A stretch of 18,781 nt of DNA from Larix sibirica. Its lineage: Eukaryota > Streptophyta > Pinopsida > Pinales > Pinaceae. The position numbers and the translations under genes are program-made. A model generated the notes under the pieces. It did not search any database. It had not been told where the DNA came from and saw only the letters and a list, made by a program, of their open reading frames with translations. Positions 1 through 9,392 of the stretch are shown one piece after another; the stretch's first letter is position 1, and the number at the start of each line of letters is the position of its first letter. The stretch covers positions 2,823 through 21,603 of the forward strand of contig NWUY0300027686.1 of assembly GCA_004151065.3 (NCBI GenBank), read 5' to 3'.

Positions 1-1254
1 TATCTTGTGTATTTTCATTAATTAATTATTGCAGGTTCCTCACACTATCCCATAATCAATGATTCATAAACTATCCAAAAGCTTGAGAATTCACTACAAA
101 AAAAATCAATACTATCCTCACAAAGAAAATCCAAAAGATTCTACTGATATAAAACCTAAAATAGACACCTAAATCAAACATCCTTTGCAAATCATGATAA
201 AACCCGAAGTTAATGAGATACATGCTCATTGGGTGCTTACTCTTCATCCATGGGACAAGCCTAAGTTCCCTAGTCCATGCCAACCATGTCCACATCTCCA
301 AGAATATGATGAACTGACTCTTTCTCATTGATTTCATCACTGAATGAACCTATTGACATTTTGTGGGTGGAAATCACTAAATGCAAGTTCCTAGCTAGAT
401 TTGAAACTAGATGATGCAACACACTATATAGTTGGCCTCTATTTTTTCAATTTGTCTTTTCTATTATATTAAGATATTCCTGACGATTGCATATCCATTG
501 TTATGAGTTTCCTCTCAAGTATGAATTATGCATGTAGCATTGAAAATAGATGCCTTATTGTCTTTTATAAGGTCCTCTTGTCTTCGTAAGACACAATGGA
601 TGCTAATGATTTCACATAAATGACAATTCCCTAGATGGTTAGGGTTTTCGATGAAATCTAAACTCTAGGTATATCAAGCAAGTTGGTACCAATTCATCTC
701 TTTAAAGCCCCCTGACAACACTGAGAACCACCTCGATTTGTTGCTTTCTATAATCCACACTGAATTGATACTTAGACACACTAAAGAGGAATCTAATACT
801 CTGTTATTCCACTCAAGATCACTAAGTCTGACTTCCAAATTTACTAAGGATAAGAGGGGATGACTCTAGTTATATTGTTTACTAGGCTAATGGGGAAGGA
901 TGTAACTCAACAATAGTGGAAAAATACCACAAATAGGGTCTTTGCATTATCAAATTCCCACTCAAAATTGTAGACGACAACTCCTAATTTTAGGAAGGGT
1001 TAAATCTCTTGTAGAAACCAAACACAACATTGACCAAAGGAAACCAAATTAAGCTATGTCATTATCCACTAACGCCCATAACCTTGATATTAACTAAATA
1101 AATAGGCATGTCTTCCATTAAAATAAAAAAAAGTGTGAGTGTATTGAGGTTATGATGGCCTTTGATTCTTGTCTTCCTATCCTAACTTTAGAATGCAACT
1201 TGGATTTGATTAAAGGTGGCATGAAAAACTTTGGATTAGCCATTCTTAATGCGT
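1..1254. other. Unassigned AT-rich spacer
   Basis: I recognise no gene, RNA or mobile-element domain here. The longest minus-strand frame (71-340) is 89 codons, hydrophobic, and matches no family I know. Short plus-strand stretches around 640-900 look faintly coding but are broken by frequent stops. The segment may be old repeat DNA decayed beyond recognition by eye, possibly including the 3' tail of the RNase H remnant that follows on the minus strand. Confidence 0.5.
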
Positions 1255-1628
1255 TAAGGTATTGGAGAAAATGAAATCCCCCCCTTTTGTTCCTCATTGG
1301 CCAACACTTAGCTTTGTGATTTTGATCACTTGGGACATGGAAATACTCTATTGATTCAAAGTGAATAACCTCTTTTTGAATTCTCAGAATAAATCTTGCT
1401 AGATTTCCATTATATGAAGAGAAGGAGTTGGGTATGAGTCTTATAATTACTATTGAGTTTCCAATGAAAATTAAATTCCTAATTCACCTTGAATAAAGAA
1501 CCTTAAGACCTTGATAAAGTGCTAATGTCTTAGCTTGATTTTTAGTAGCTCCACCTAAGCCCCATTCAAAGCTTATTTCTAGTTTTCCATTACGATATAT
1601 AACAATCCCCCATGCACTTGGCACCCCT
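1255..1628 (-). pseudogene. RNase H-like (RVT_3) domain remnant of a LINE
   Basis: About 125 codons on the minus strand stay in one frame with a single internal stop (TGA at 1484-1486). They read as the RNase H-like domain found at the C-terminus of plant LINE ORF2, which removes RNA from the RNA/DNA hybrid. The order fits the family: WGIVIYRNGKLEISFEWGLG, then a TNN-x-AE-type block (ATKNQAKTLAL), a GDS-type block (FIGNSIVII) and the terminal N-x-x-AD block (QNHKAKCWP). The acids expected at the last three blocks are replaced: Lys (codon 1529-1531), Asn (1457-1459) and Lys (1307-1309). The upstream part with the first Asp is missing, so the domain is truncated near 1628. It is more divergent from LINE copies A and B than those are from each other. 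Family assignment is by motif reading only. Confidence 0.75.
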
Positions 1629-1649
1629 TAATTATGCTGACATAATTAA
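1628..1649. repeat. Short perfect inverted repeat at a repeat junction
   Basis: TTAATTATG at 1628-1636 and CATAATTAA at 1641-1649 are perfect inverted copies around a 4-base loop. They sit exactly between the truncated RNase H remnant and the 3' end of LINE copy A. In AT-rich DNA a 9-bp palindrome can arise by chance, so I give it no function. Confidence 0.5.
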
Positions 1650-2129
1650 TTATTGATAGCTAATTAATTTTTTTAACCATTGTATAAATTTGTTGTATAT
1701 AACTGATTAATATTGGTTGATTGATTTTTTTTCCCAACGAGGAATTCATAAATTTTACTTTTTAGGTGAAAGTCAAAAGTTACATTTAGATATCACCGGT
1801 TGAAAATACCAACTTATAAACAATCTCAAAACTAACCTACAAAGACTTAGAAAAGATCATCATGTTCAAGGCATACAATGAAATTACATGCATATATGAG
1901 AATTTGGAGCCTCTAACCATAAAATTAGTCATAATGTTCATGAGTACTTCATAAATCTAATACATGCTAAGGAGAATCATCAACATCAGAACCTAAAGTG
2001 GGAGCTTATAAAAAAACAATAAGACAAAATCTCATCCCAACGACTGGATCAAGCTATAGGAGGTTGATCTAGGAGCTCATATGGAGGATCGTCCTCCATT
2101 GTGTGGTCTTCACCCTACACCAAAAATTA

Positions 2130-2519
2130 AGGGAATAGAACAACTTGTTTAGAGAGTCCATCAACATCCTTGTTGAAATTCCTATATACATGCAAACCTT
2201 ATATCTTCAAACCGACCAACAACTATCATTCCATGATCCATAAGAGTTTTGAGAGTGATATTTTGCATCATGTAAACACCTTTTAACCATTCAATTACAA
2301 GTTTGGAATCCTTGAAGACTTGCACCTTTTTAATCCCTTTTTTAGTCGCAATATGAAGCAAATTTAGTAAAGCATGGATTTCAACCCAATTATTTGATCC
2401 TTTTCCTGGCCCCATCCTAAGAGAAAAATAACAATGTTTAGAAGCATATAACACACTTCTAGCTCCACAAGGACCAATATTTCCATGTCTTGTTCCATAA
2501 AAAATACCACAACTCTTTT
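2130..2519 (-). pseudogene. RNase H domain of LINE copy A
   Basis: This is an RVT_3-type RNase H domain, open from about 2519 down to a stop at 2182-2184 and continuing in a second frame to about 2130. Visible blocks are GNIGPCGARSVLYASKH, then SNNWVEIHALLNLL with the catalytic Glu kept, then FKDSKLVIEWLKG with the Asp kept (canonical GDS), then in the shifted frame RNFNKDVDGLSK with the last Asp kept. The first acid is lost: the codon at 2497-2499 is Tyr in the FDGA-type block. The frame break lies just before the last block and looks like a 2-base loss near 2185-2200. The same short form is present in copy B. There is no usable start codon, because the domain is only the tail of a polyprotein. 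Confidence 0.8.
2318..2322. other. Paralogous empty site for the LTR element at 8825-13665
   Basis: In LINE copy A the sequence runs uninterrupted through ACTTG at 2318-2322 into CACCTTTTTAATCCC. In copy B the matching point is ACTTG (8820-8824), then 4841 bases of LTR element, then ACTTG (13666-13670) and TAGCTTTGTGATCCC. Copy A therefore shows the unoccupied target and supports the insertion boundaries to the base. Confidence 0.85.
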
Positions 2520-3135
2520 ATTTTTATATTTCAGGAGATTGGGGATATTTTGAAACCTTTTTCTTGGGAGGGGTTTTTATATCTTCTTAAACATATCTAA
2601 TATTTTGAAAGAAATCCAGAGGACTGAAAGACATATATCTTATAATAAGATGCATTTTTTATGATCCATATTGGCCATGACATTACATAGGGTAGATATT
2701 TATGGTCATCCTACCTTTCATATTCAAACCATAGTTTTAGTCCTTCAATCAGTGAGGGTCCTTCCCATTTTCCAATGCCACCTACCAAACTTAATTATGC
2801 CTCCTTCCAAACTTCTTATATGAAAGGATAGTCTCTCAATTAATGTTCTATGTCTTCACTACCATTCATATAGGTCATGCACATATTTGGACTTCGTGAT
2901 GTCCTCTTTTGGAAGCCTTTTACCAAGTCAACACCTTGTTGTTAAGAGCCATCCATATGAACAATGTGAATTTCAAAGGAGGTTTTCTATTCCACAAGGG
3001 TTTCCACCACCAACATGCTTCACATTCATCATCCAAAAACCTAGTTTTGTATCCTAAACTTGCATAATATTCTTGTATAGGGCTCTAGGACCAAACTAAG
3101 GAGTCATATTTATCCTTCAAATAAAAGTATTTTTT

Positions 3136-4060
3136 TGATATTAGCCTAATTTGTCATGAGTAATTTGAACCCAATAGCTCACTTGAGTAGATTTATCCCT
3201 CATTTCCATCATCTTGATCATTATATGACCTTAGTCTTGTCAAACGTCAAGTTTGACAGAAAAACATCAATGTGTAGTATTTGTCCTATTTTCTATGTGC
3301 AATATGCACAATAAATCCTTTAAAATATATGATTTGACTCTAACATACAAAATCAATATCTTTTGGCTCATTAATTCATGTGCACCTTTCAAAAATGGCA
3401 TAGTGGCAAACAATGGACCTTATTAAGCCATTATTTCCAAATATAGGGTTTGATCTAGTATCCATTAGTTGTGATATCGTTCACATTGATACTAGCTCTA
3501 AATAAAGGTCCATTATTTCTTTTATAAATAAATCTATTGAGGTCACCCATTCCATCACTAACCCACTGCAAGGTTATGCCGCCAAATTCCTATAGAGAGA
3601 ACAAAGCACCATAAAGCCTAATTCTTTCAACCACTAAAAGCTTGGAATGGAGCACACAAGGAGGCAAAGGGCCTTCCCTAAAGGTGGCTTTGGAGTTTTC
3701 ATTGCTTCTACAACTATCTTGAGGTGTTGATTTCTAAGTCTATGTGTTATCATTGGCAATAAATTCACTTACATTCTTTGTTATATCTTATGTTTTAGAT
3801 TATTAGATGCATGTTATTATTTAATATCCTTGTTTTCTTTGCATAAGATAGAGTAGGCACTTGTTTACTTCTGCATTGATTTTTATCTTGTTCCTTTTGT
3901 CCATTACTTAAGTTACACAAGCAAGTAGGTAATTTTGGTGATCATTAGTAACAAAACATCATGATTCCACAAATTTTCAAATCCATTAAGGATGAAACCA
4001 TTTTTTTAATCATTGGTTGTGTGTGTGCTACATTATGGTTTTATGATAATGTAGTTTTCT
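3136..4060. other. Unassigned spacer with a possible decayed minus-strand frame
   Basis: Similarity to LINE copy B stops near 3135. On the minus strand between about 3718 and 3445 an amino-acid frame runs with one internal stop. It contains short readable strings such as GGITLQWVSDGMGDLNRF and RNNGPLFRASINV. I do not recognise it, and it has no start codon. The rest of the interval shows no domain, RNA gene or structured repeat. Confidence 0.35.
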
Positions 4061-4218
4061 TTTCATTTTTTGATGTTTTCTATTTCTTGTAGCCATCATT
4101 TTCGAGTGACCAAGGTAATAAACCCTTATTCTCAATCACAAACATTTTTCAATTATTTTAATTTTAATCACAACAAACTTTTTCTAAGTTTAATCACACT
4201 AATGCATAAATTATTGTT

Positions 4219-4308
4219 AAATACTAACATATTTTATATTATTACAAAGTACATAAATTTTTTAAATTTATTAACAAAATACTAACATATTTTATATTAT
4301 TACAAAGT
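4219..4308. repeat. Direct repeat, 32 bp identical, 58-bp period
   Basis: The 32 bases at 4219-4250 recur exactly at 4277-4308 (starting AAATACTAACATATTTTATA). The offset is 58 bases. Identity over 32 bases within otherwise diverging AT-rich DNA points to a recent local tandem duplication. Confidence 0.85.
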
Positions 4309-4460
4309 GTGAATATGGTTAGATAGAAGACAAAATATTATGATGTAAATGATTTTTTTTCTTTGATTCTAATGAATAACAAGTAAAAGGATTTTTTTTT
4401 AAAAAAAAAGTATGAAATTTTTAAATATATTAACAAAATTTTATAGAATTATTTAATAAT

Positions 4461-4526
4461 AAATTAATTTAATTTAAACATAATTAAAATCAATTATTAA
4501 ATTAATTTAATTTAAACATAATTAAA
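4461..4526. repeat. Direct repeat, 28 bp identical, 38-bp period
   Basis: The 28 bases at 4461-4488 recur at 4499-4526 (starting AAATTAATTTAATTTAAACA), and similarity continues a few bases further with one mismatch. The offset is 38 bases, so this is a small tandem duplication inside the AT-rich block. Confidence 0.85.
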
Positions 4527-5289
4527 TTCAATTGAGAATTGATAAAATCTATTAAAAAAATATTAAAAAATAATCTGTTTCAATAATATATTTGAAATAT
4601 TAAAGCTAACATTTTTATTCTATTAAAATAAATTATTTTAATTGAAGATTAATATGATAATTTTAATCATTTATTAATGTACAAATTCTCATTTATTTAA
4701 AAATGTAAAAGTAGAGTATAATATGTCATTACTAAAATGGTTTAAAAATATGTTAATAAATTTTTTTACAAAATTTTTTTCATATAAAACTTTTATGAAT
4801 ATTATTTTATAATGATTAAAAAATTAAATAATGAATATAAATTTTTAAATTTTTATTCAAAATAGAAATAAGACAAAATTTAATAAAATTACTCATATAG
4901 ATATAAATATTTTTTCCACATACAAATACATGTATTATTAAAATTAGACAATTATCTTAATAACTAATTCATAAATTTTTTGCTTTAGCATGAAAGAGGT
5001 GAAAGCATCAAATCTCTTCCCTCATGTTAAAAGTGAATATTTGTATTATTTTTTATAAGCTAGTAGAGATTTTATTAATATTTAAAAAATATATTTATAG
5101 AAAGTTAGAATATCCAAAGTTAAGCATTGTTTGAAGGAAACATAGATCAAATATTAAACATAAGTTTGGTGCATTCGGTCCTAGCTATCAAACTAGAACT
5201 ATGGATAATACTTTAAAAGTTCTATTAATAGTTTCAAAGTTCTGAGTATTGCTAAGTTGTAATCAAAATAGCAAGAAAACTAAAAAAGG

Positions 5290-6660
5290 ATGAACTTGTG
5301 GAACCTATTTTTAGAATTTTGCATGATCTTCTAGAATGTGATTGTCTGGATCCTAATTTTCTTGAATGTCTGAGTGATCTTCATTTGGAAACTCCATGCT
5401 TGTAGTTTCTCTGTAGATGATGTTCGACTTCCTATCTAGTCTCTTATTATGTGCTTGAATTTTGTTTTCTTGGTCTATGATTTCCTCCATCAATAGGACC
5501 AATTCATTCCTTTCTTCTTTTATGTCTAAAAGGGCCTTGCTAGGTAGGGTTTTATCTGGTAATGGAGGGATATGGTCTTCAGATGTTTGGTGTCCATAGC
5601 CCTTGTATTTTTGGGATATTGAACATATTCCTCCATGTTTTCTTGTATCTCCTTATCCAGAGTACAATCTTGTTCCGGTTTAATCTCCTCCTTGTGATAT
5701 ACTATCTATCTCTCTTTAAATATGAGCAGGGGTGAGACAAAAGCAAGAGGTTGTAATCTCATCAATATCCTTCATGAGTTGGTTATCACTAATTGGGGCT
5801 TTGCCCTTGTGGGGGTCCTAGGAGAGGGACGCTCTGGTCATGGTTGAAAGGAAGAGAAAGCTAGTCTTTGGATTAGGTTTGAAGGTTTGAACAGTATAAA
5901 AAATGAAGGAGTAAAGGGTTGAATGCCATGCGACAAGGGATTGGGGAACTGAATTAGAGAACTCCTCAAAGACAAAATTGGAATAAAAGAGATATTTCCT
6001 AGTGGAGTTTGAACAAATGGTTTGCTTCCAGGAGCTTCATTATCCGAGCTATTTTCTAACTGAGAATAGAACTAGATAGGATTGGATTCTAAGATAGAGC
6101 AGTCATAAACTACTTGGGTATAATTATTCCGCATGATGTCCCATTGAATTGAGTCCGTTCTCGCATGCTTGTCCTTCTGAAGCTTCCGCCTAAATTTAAT
6201 GATTGAAATGTTTCTTGTTTTGAGCTAATCATCCCTATATTTTTCCATGTTCCAGCACCTAGACTGAAACTACAATTGAAGCCGAAGATCTCCATATTGC
6301 AATGGTCGATTGAATCATGATTGCGATTGTCTATTCCTTCATTTGAGCCATGCTTTTCCCTATTAGATGCATGTGGAACTAATGGTTCCCACACGTAAAC
6401 TAATATCGTTGCATATGATTAATAATCATGATTGTGACTGTCTATTCCTTCATTCGGGCCATACTTTTCCCTATTAGATGCCTGTGGAACTGATGGTTCC
6501 CACACATAAATTAATATCGTCGCATATGATTTTGATTCATTATTGCAAGAGGAAGCTAGATGGCAGGTGACTCTTCATGAGAGTAGATAGGTGTCTTAGT
6601 CACTATCCTCTCCTGGGGGCGTGCCCTTTCAATGACATGCATATTCAATAAAACCACCCG
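5290..6660 (-). pseudogene. Decayed coding sequence of unknown family, probably retroelement-derived
   Basis: Several minus-strand frames read as protein-like text in consistent order but are joined only through frameshifts. At 6394-6110 there is a 94-codon frame with LGAGTWKNIGMISSK and FQSLNLGGSFRRTSM. Lower down are a Pro-rich stretch near 5830-5780 and ENMEEYVQYPKNTRAMD near 5630-5580. The 5652-5356 interval is an open stretch of about 99 codons with LPDKTLPSKALLDIKEERNE followed by LVLLMEEIIDQENKIQ, a Leu/Ile/Glu/Lys-rich pattern suggesting a coiled coil. I do not recognise the family. A LINE ORF1 tail or a gag-like protein are the candidates, inferred from composition and neighbours only. 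The upstream end carries a 111-bp tandem duplication. Confidence 0.45.
6313..6534. repeat. 111-bp tandem duplication (two units)
   Basis: Units 6313-6423 and 6424-6534 are direct copies with a modest number of substitutions. Both start AATCATGATTG and end near CATATGATT. The unit equals 37 codons, so on the minus strand each unit encodes nearly the same peptide (for example VPHASNREKHGSNEGIDNRN against VPQASNREKYGPNEGIDSHN). The second copy therefore lies in frame with the decayed coding sequence. Confidence 0.9.
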
Positions 6661-8107
6661 ATTCGAGGTAGTGGATATTTGTATTACATTAAAGTACTTT
6701 ATCCATTAATTTTTATTATAAAATATTCTTAAGAAAAAACTGAAATTCACACAATCTTGACTTAAGCTTATTTTACTTGAATCTTAACATCTTACATTAA
6801 CATAATACCCTATGACATGGATATTCTACAACATTTACATAATACCATATGGCATGGAGAGTTTTTGATAAGAATCATATCTTCAATTCACACACCCATG
6901 TGAATGACCCTTCAAGAACTATAAATGTGATGAAACGGTAAAAGGTAGAGTCAATGAAAAGCACATGATATATCATGAGCTTATCCAATCAATATCTTCA
7001 ATATCTTTTTGAGGTTAATTTGTAGCATAATTGATATTATTAAGCCATCCCTTTAGAAAGATGTCTTTAGGATTGAGAATTCTTTCAACATCAAATGCAA
7101 TTTCTATGCAATGATGCATGTTGTTCTTCTCAATTGTCAACAATGTGTACATTCAATTTTTTCTAATTAACTTTAACGAACCCAATCATACATTTAACTC
7201 TTTTCAAACAAGTTTTATGATATTTCTAAATAATGAAATATCTAAAAAAAAATAACTCTAAATAAACATATACTTAAAATCTCTTTATTCTACCAAAATG
7301 TTTGATCTCCCAAAGATGGATATGTAGATGATCTATATTCAAATAGATCTTCATGGAATACAATTTATGCAATTGGAATACTTTCATATAGAAATACAAT
7401 TTCTATATAATGATGTGTATTAGTCTTCCTATTTGTCTTGGATGCATACATTTAATTGGCTTCAGTAACCCCAATCTTATTTTTCATTCTTTTTAAAGGA
7501 AATTTATGGTATTCCTAACCTCAAATTTTCTTTTCATTCCTTTCAAAAGAGGTTTATGGTATCCTTAATACATGAAAATGGGGTCTTACTTTTCATTCCT
7601 TTTAAAGGAAGTTCATGGTATCCCTAACCTCAATTTTACTTTTCATTCCTTTCAAAGGAATTTTATGGTATCCTTAATACATGAAAATGGGGTCTAGAGG
7701 ATGTTTCAGAGAGTTAATGCATGCATGAGCAATTATTTTAAAGAAAAACGTTTGCTAAAATGTATATATACATGGAAGTATAAATTTTTCTAAAGGTTTT
7801 TACAATGTTTTTTTTAAAGATATTATGTATATTTTTACTTGATAGTTTTTTTTCATTTTCAATTTATTAATAAAAAGTTGTTACACTCATATACCATTAA
7901 TTAAAATTATTATTAATAAGATTGATCCCGAGTATTAATAGCTTGAAAGTAAAGATAAATCACTAGTGTACCTCAACCAAAGTGGAACACTACCCATCTT
8001 AGGAATATTAAATAAGCAGAGTGCTACAAAATGGTTACAAAACATTGCTTGAGAATATGAAGTAATATATATCAAATAAAGTTTAATAATTTATTATATG
8101 GAAATAC
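6540..8107. other. AT-rich spacer with layered local repeats
   Basis: No gene, RNA or element domain is seen. The interval holds a near-duplicate of about 20 bases (6801 and 6838, CATAATACC followed by a variable base and ATGRCATGG-like sequence). It also holds an imperfect long-range duplication of about 7088-7230 against 7390-7515 (shared core CAATTTCTAT, ATGATG and CCCAATC), and the 109-bp repeat listed separately. The far end, at about 8108, passes into LINE copy B. Confidence 0.5.
7481..7698. repeat. 109-bp dimeric tandem repeat (two dimers)
   Basis: The core TTTTCATTC recurs at 7481, 7531, 7590 and 7640, giving spacings of 50, 59 and 50 bases. Each unit continues with an AAAGGAA-like block and TATGGTAT. 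Units 1 and 3 end with CCTAACCTCAA. Units 2 and 4 end with CCTTAATACATGAAAATGGG. The array is thus a 50+59 bp dimer repeated as a whole. A weaker fifth relative lies near 7195-7230. Confidence 0.9.
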
Positions 8108-8516
8108 TTAATAGTTAATTAATATTTTTAGTCATTGTACGAATTTGTTGTATATTATTTAATTTTTATAATTATTAATATTGATTGATTTAATTTTTTC
8201 ACAAGGAAAAATTCATGAAAGGTGAAAGTTAAAGGTGACATTTCAAAGATGTCATTCACATCACAACCCATTCGTAAAAAGTTCAACCTATGAACAATAT
8301 CAAAACTAGTCTACAATTACTAAGAAACGATCATCATGTTTGGGGCATACATTGAAAGTACGTGCATCTACAAGATGCGAAAGCCTTTAGACCATAACAT
8401 TTAGTGATAAAGTTAATGAGTACTTTATAGATTTGACACCCGCTAAAGGAGAATCATCATCATAAACTTGAAGTGGGAGCTTCTCAACAAACAACATGAC
8501 AAAAACTCGAGCAAGT

Positions 8517-8574
8517 AGTTAGATAAAGATATAAGAGATTGATTTAGTTAGATAAAGATATAAGAGATTGATTT
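8517..8574. repeat. Perfect 29-bp tandem duplication
   Basis: The bases at 8517-8545 (beginning AGTTAGATAAAGATATAAGA) are repeated without change at 8546-8574. LINE copy A has a single, diverged version at the matching place, so the duplication is private to copy B. Perfect identity suggests it is much younger than the LINE insertion. Confidence 0.95.
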
Positions 8575-8819
8575 AGGAGGTCAATTGGAGGATCATCCCA
8601 CACTTTGTTCTCTTCAACATGCAACAAATCATAAGGGCCCAAAAACAACTTGTTTAGAGATTCCATCAACATCCTTATTCATAATCCTATATACATGCAA
8701 ACCTTATATCCTCAAACTAATCAATAACTATCTTTACCTTATCTAACAAATTTTGAAAGTGATATTTTACATCATGCAAACACCTTTTACCTTTTAATTA
8801 CAAGTTTATATTCATTAAG

Positions 8820-8824
8820 ACTTG
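8820..8824. other. Target site duplication, left (ACTTG)
   Basis: ACTTG lies directly before the 5' LTR and is matched by ACTTG at 13666-13670 directly after the 3' LTR. Five bases is the usual size for an LTR retrotransposon integrase. Confidence 0.9.
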
Positions 8825-9234
8825 TGTGACAACCTTAGAAAGTTGGAAAAAACTTGGGGTTCCCCCTCACTCATGCTGGAAGCTCATCGACTAGTGAGAC
8901 AACCAGTACAAATGTGTGGATGGGCGCATCACCCACTGAGAAGCTTTGAGATGGTTGAGTTGTGCGTATGAGTGGGATGCTTGCCAAGAGGTGGATAAGT
9001 GTGCTCGCACCTATAGGCTCTTCTAGTAACGAAGTGTCATGTGGAGTAGTGGGCAAGAATCCCACGTCATCGAGGTTGGAAATTGGCATGGATTGGAAGC
9101 TTAGAAGGTGTGGGGGTGAATCCCACACTTAGACGGATTTTGGTGGCAAGGGGATTCCATGTGGAAGAAGCTCCATAAGTTGGCAAGTCGACTTGGCCTT
9201 GCATGTGGAATCTTGGTGGGCAGACATACGAGGA

Positions 9235-9244
9235 TATAAAAAGG
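9235..9244 (+). promoter_or_regulatory. TATA box candidate, 5' LTR
   Basis: TATAAAAAGG at 9235-9244 is conserved base for base at 12171-12180 in the 3' LTR, although the surrounding bases have diverged. If used, U3 would be about 440 bases and transcription would begin near 9265-9275. Promoter use is inferred from the motif only. Confidence 0.6.
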
Positions 9245-9330
9245 TGAATTGTGACACTTAGGGAAATCAACAAGAAGCGCTTGGAGAGGATATGCACTAT
9301 CTTTGGTCCGATTCTTGTGCCAGGTAGGAA

Positions 9331-9347
9331 ACCTCCCCTTGGGAGGT
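9331..9347 (+). promoter_or_regulatory. Hairpin in the presumed 5' leader, 5' LTR
   Basis: ACCTCCC (9331-9337) and GGGAGGT (9341-9347) are perfect inverted copies around CTT. The 3' LTR keeps the core as CCTCC ... GGAGG near 12264-12278. It lies about 90-100 bases after the TATA box, so it would be in the RNA leader. Its role is unknown. Confidence 0.5.
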
Positions 9348-9392
9348 GCTGTGCATGAGGGTTTACTGGGGCACAAGGGTGCACATGAGCAG

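Larger units (their letters stand above)
1655..3135 (-). mobile_element. LINE copy A, 3' portion (zf-RVT, RNase H, 3' tail)
   Basis: Read on the minus strand this is the end of a plant LINE ORF2. At 2985-2911 lies the start of the zf-RVT region (PPLKFTLFIW, then NNKVLTW). The cysteine-rich part follows in broken frames, then RNase H (2519-2130), an acidic C-terminal patch (EDDPPYELLD in another frame) and an AT-rich 3' tail down to about 1655. The whole stretch aligns by eye with 8108-8819 joined to 13671-14430 (copy B), so the two are copies of one family. No RT domain is present, so the copy is 5'-truncated, as is usual for LINEs. Limits are where the similarity to copy B fades. No clear poly(A) tail or target duplication was found. 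Confidence 0.8.
4060..5110. other. Very AT-rich block
   Basis: About 1 kb of A/T-dominated sequence with many A and T runs. It holds two pairs of short direct repeats (listed separately) and no plausible gene. A 71-codon plus-strand frame at 4070-4285 is built from Phe, Asn, Leu and Ile codons, as random AT-rich DNA gives. A decayed MITE or a matrix-attachment-type region would look similar, but I saw no terminal inverted repeats that would define an element. Confidence 0.55.
8108..8824 (-). mobile_element. LINE copy B, 3' end segment (downstream of the LTR insertion)
   Basis: This is the minus-strand 3' end of LINE copy B: the end of RNase H plus the 3' tail. It aligns with copy A at about 1655-2322. 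Shared landmarks include GAATTTGTTGTATAT, GATCATCATGTT, AGTGGGAGCTT, CTATATACATGCAAACCTTAT and the acidic DDPP patch upstream of the tail. RNase H text near 8810-8700 is recognisable (KLVIKR, then FED-IR-type sequence) but carries several stops. The segment ends at the ACTTG duplication and resumes at 13666. It includes a perfect 29-bp tandem duplication not found in copy A. Confidence 0.8.

Noticed and set aside
71-340. 89-codon hydrophobic minus-strand frame
   Set aside because: No domain or signal is recognised, no related copy exists in the window, and the composition is what AT-rich antisense DNA often gives.
4070-4285. 71-codon plus-strand frame
   Set aside because: It is made of AT-rich codons and runs through a duplicated AT-rich repeat, as expected by chance.
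6900-7000. Possible box C/D snoRNA (GTGATGA near 6929)
   Set aside because: No matching box D with a closing stem was found at a suitable distance, and the motif is common by chance.
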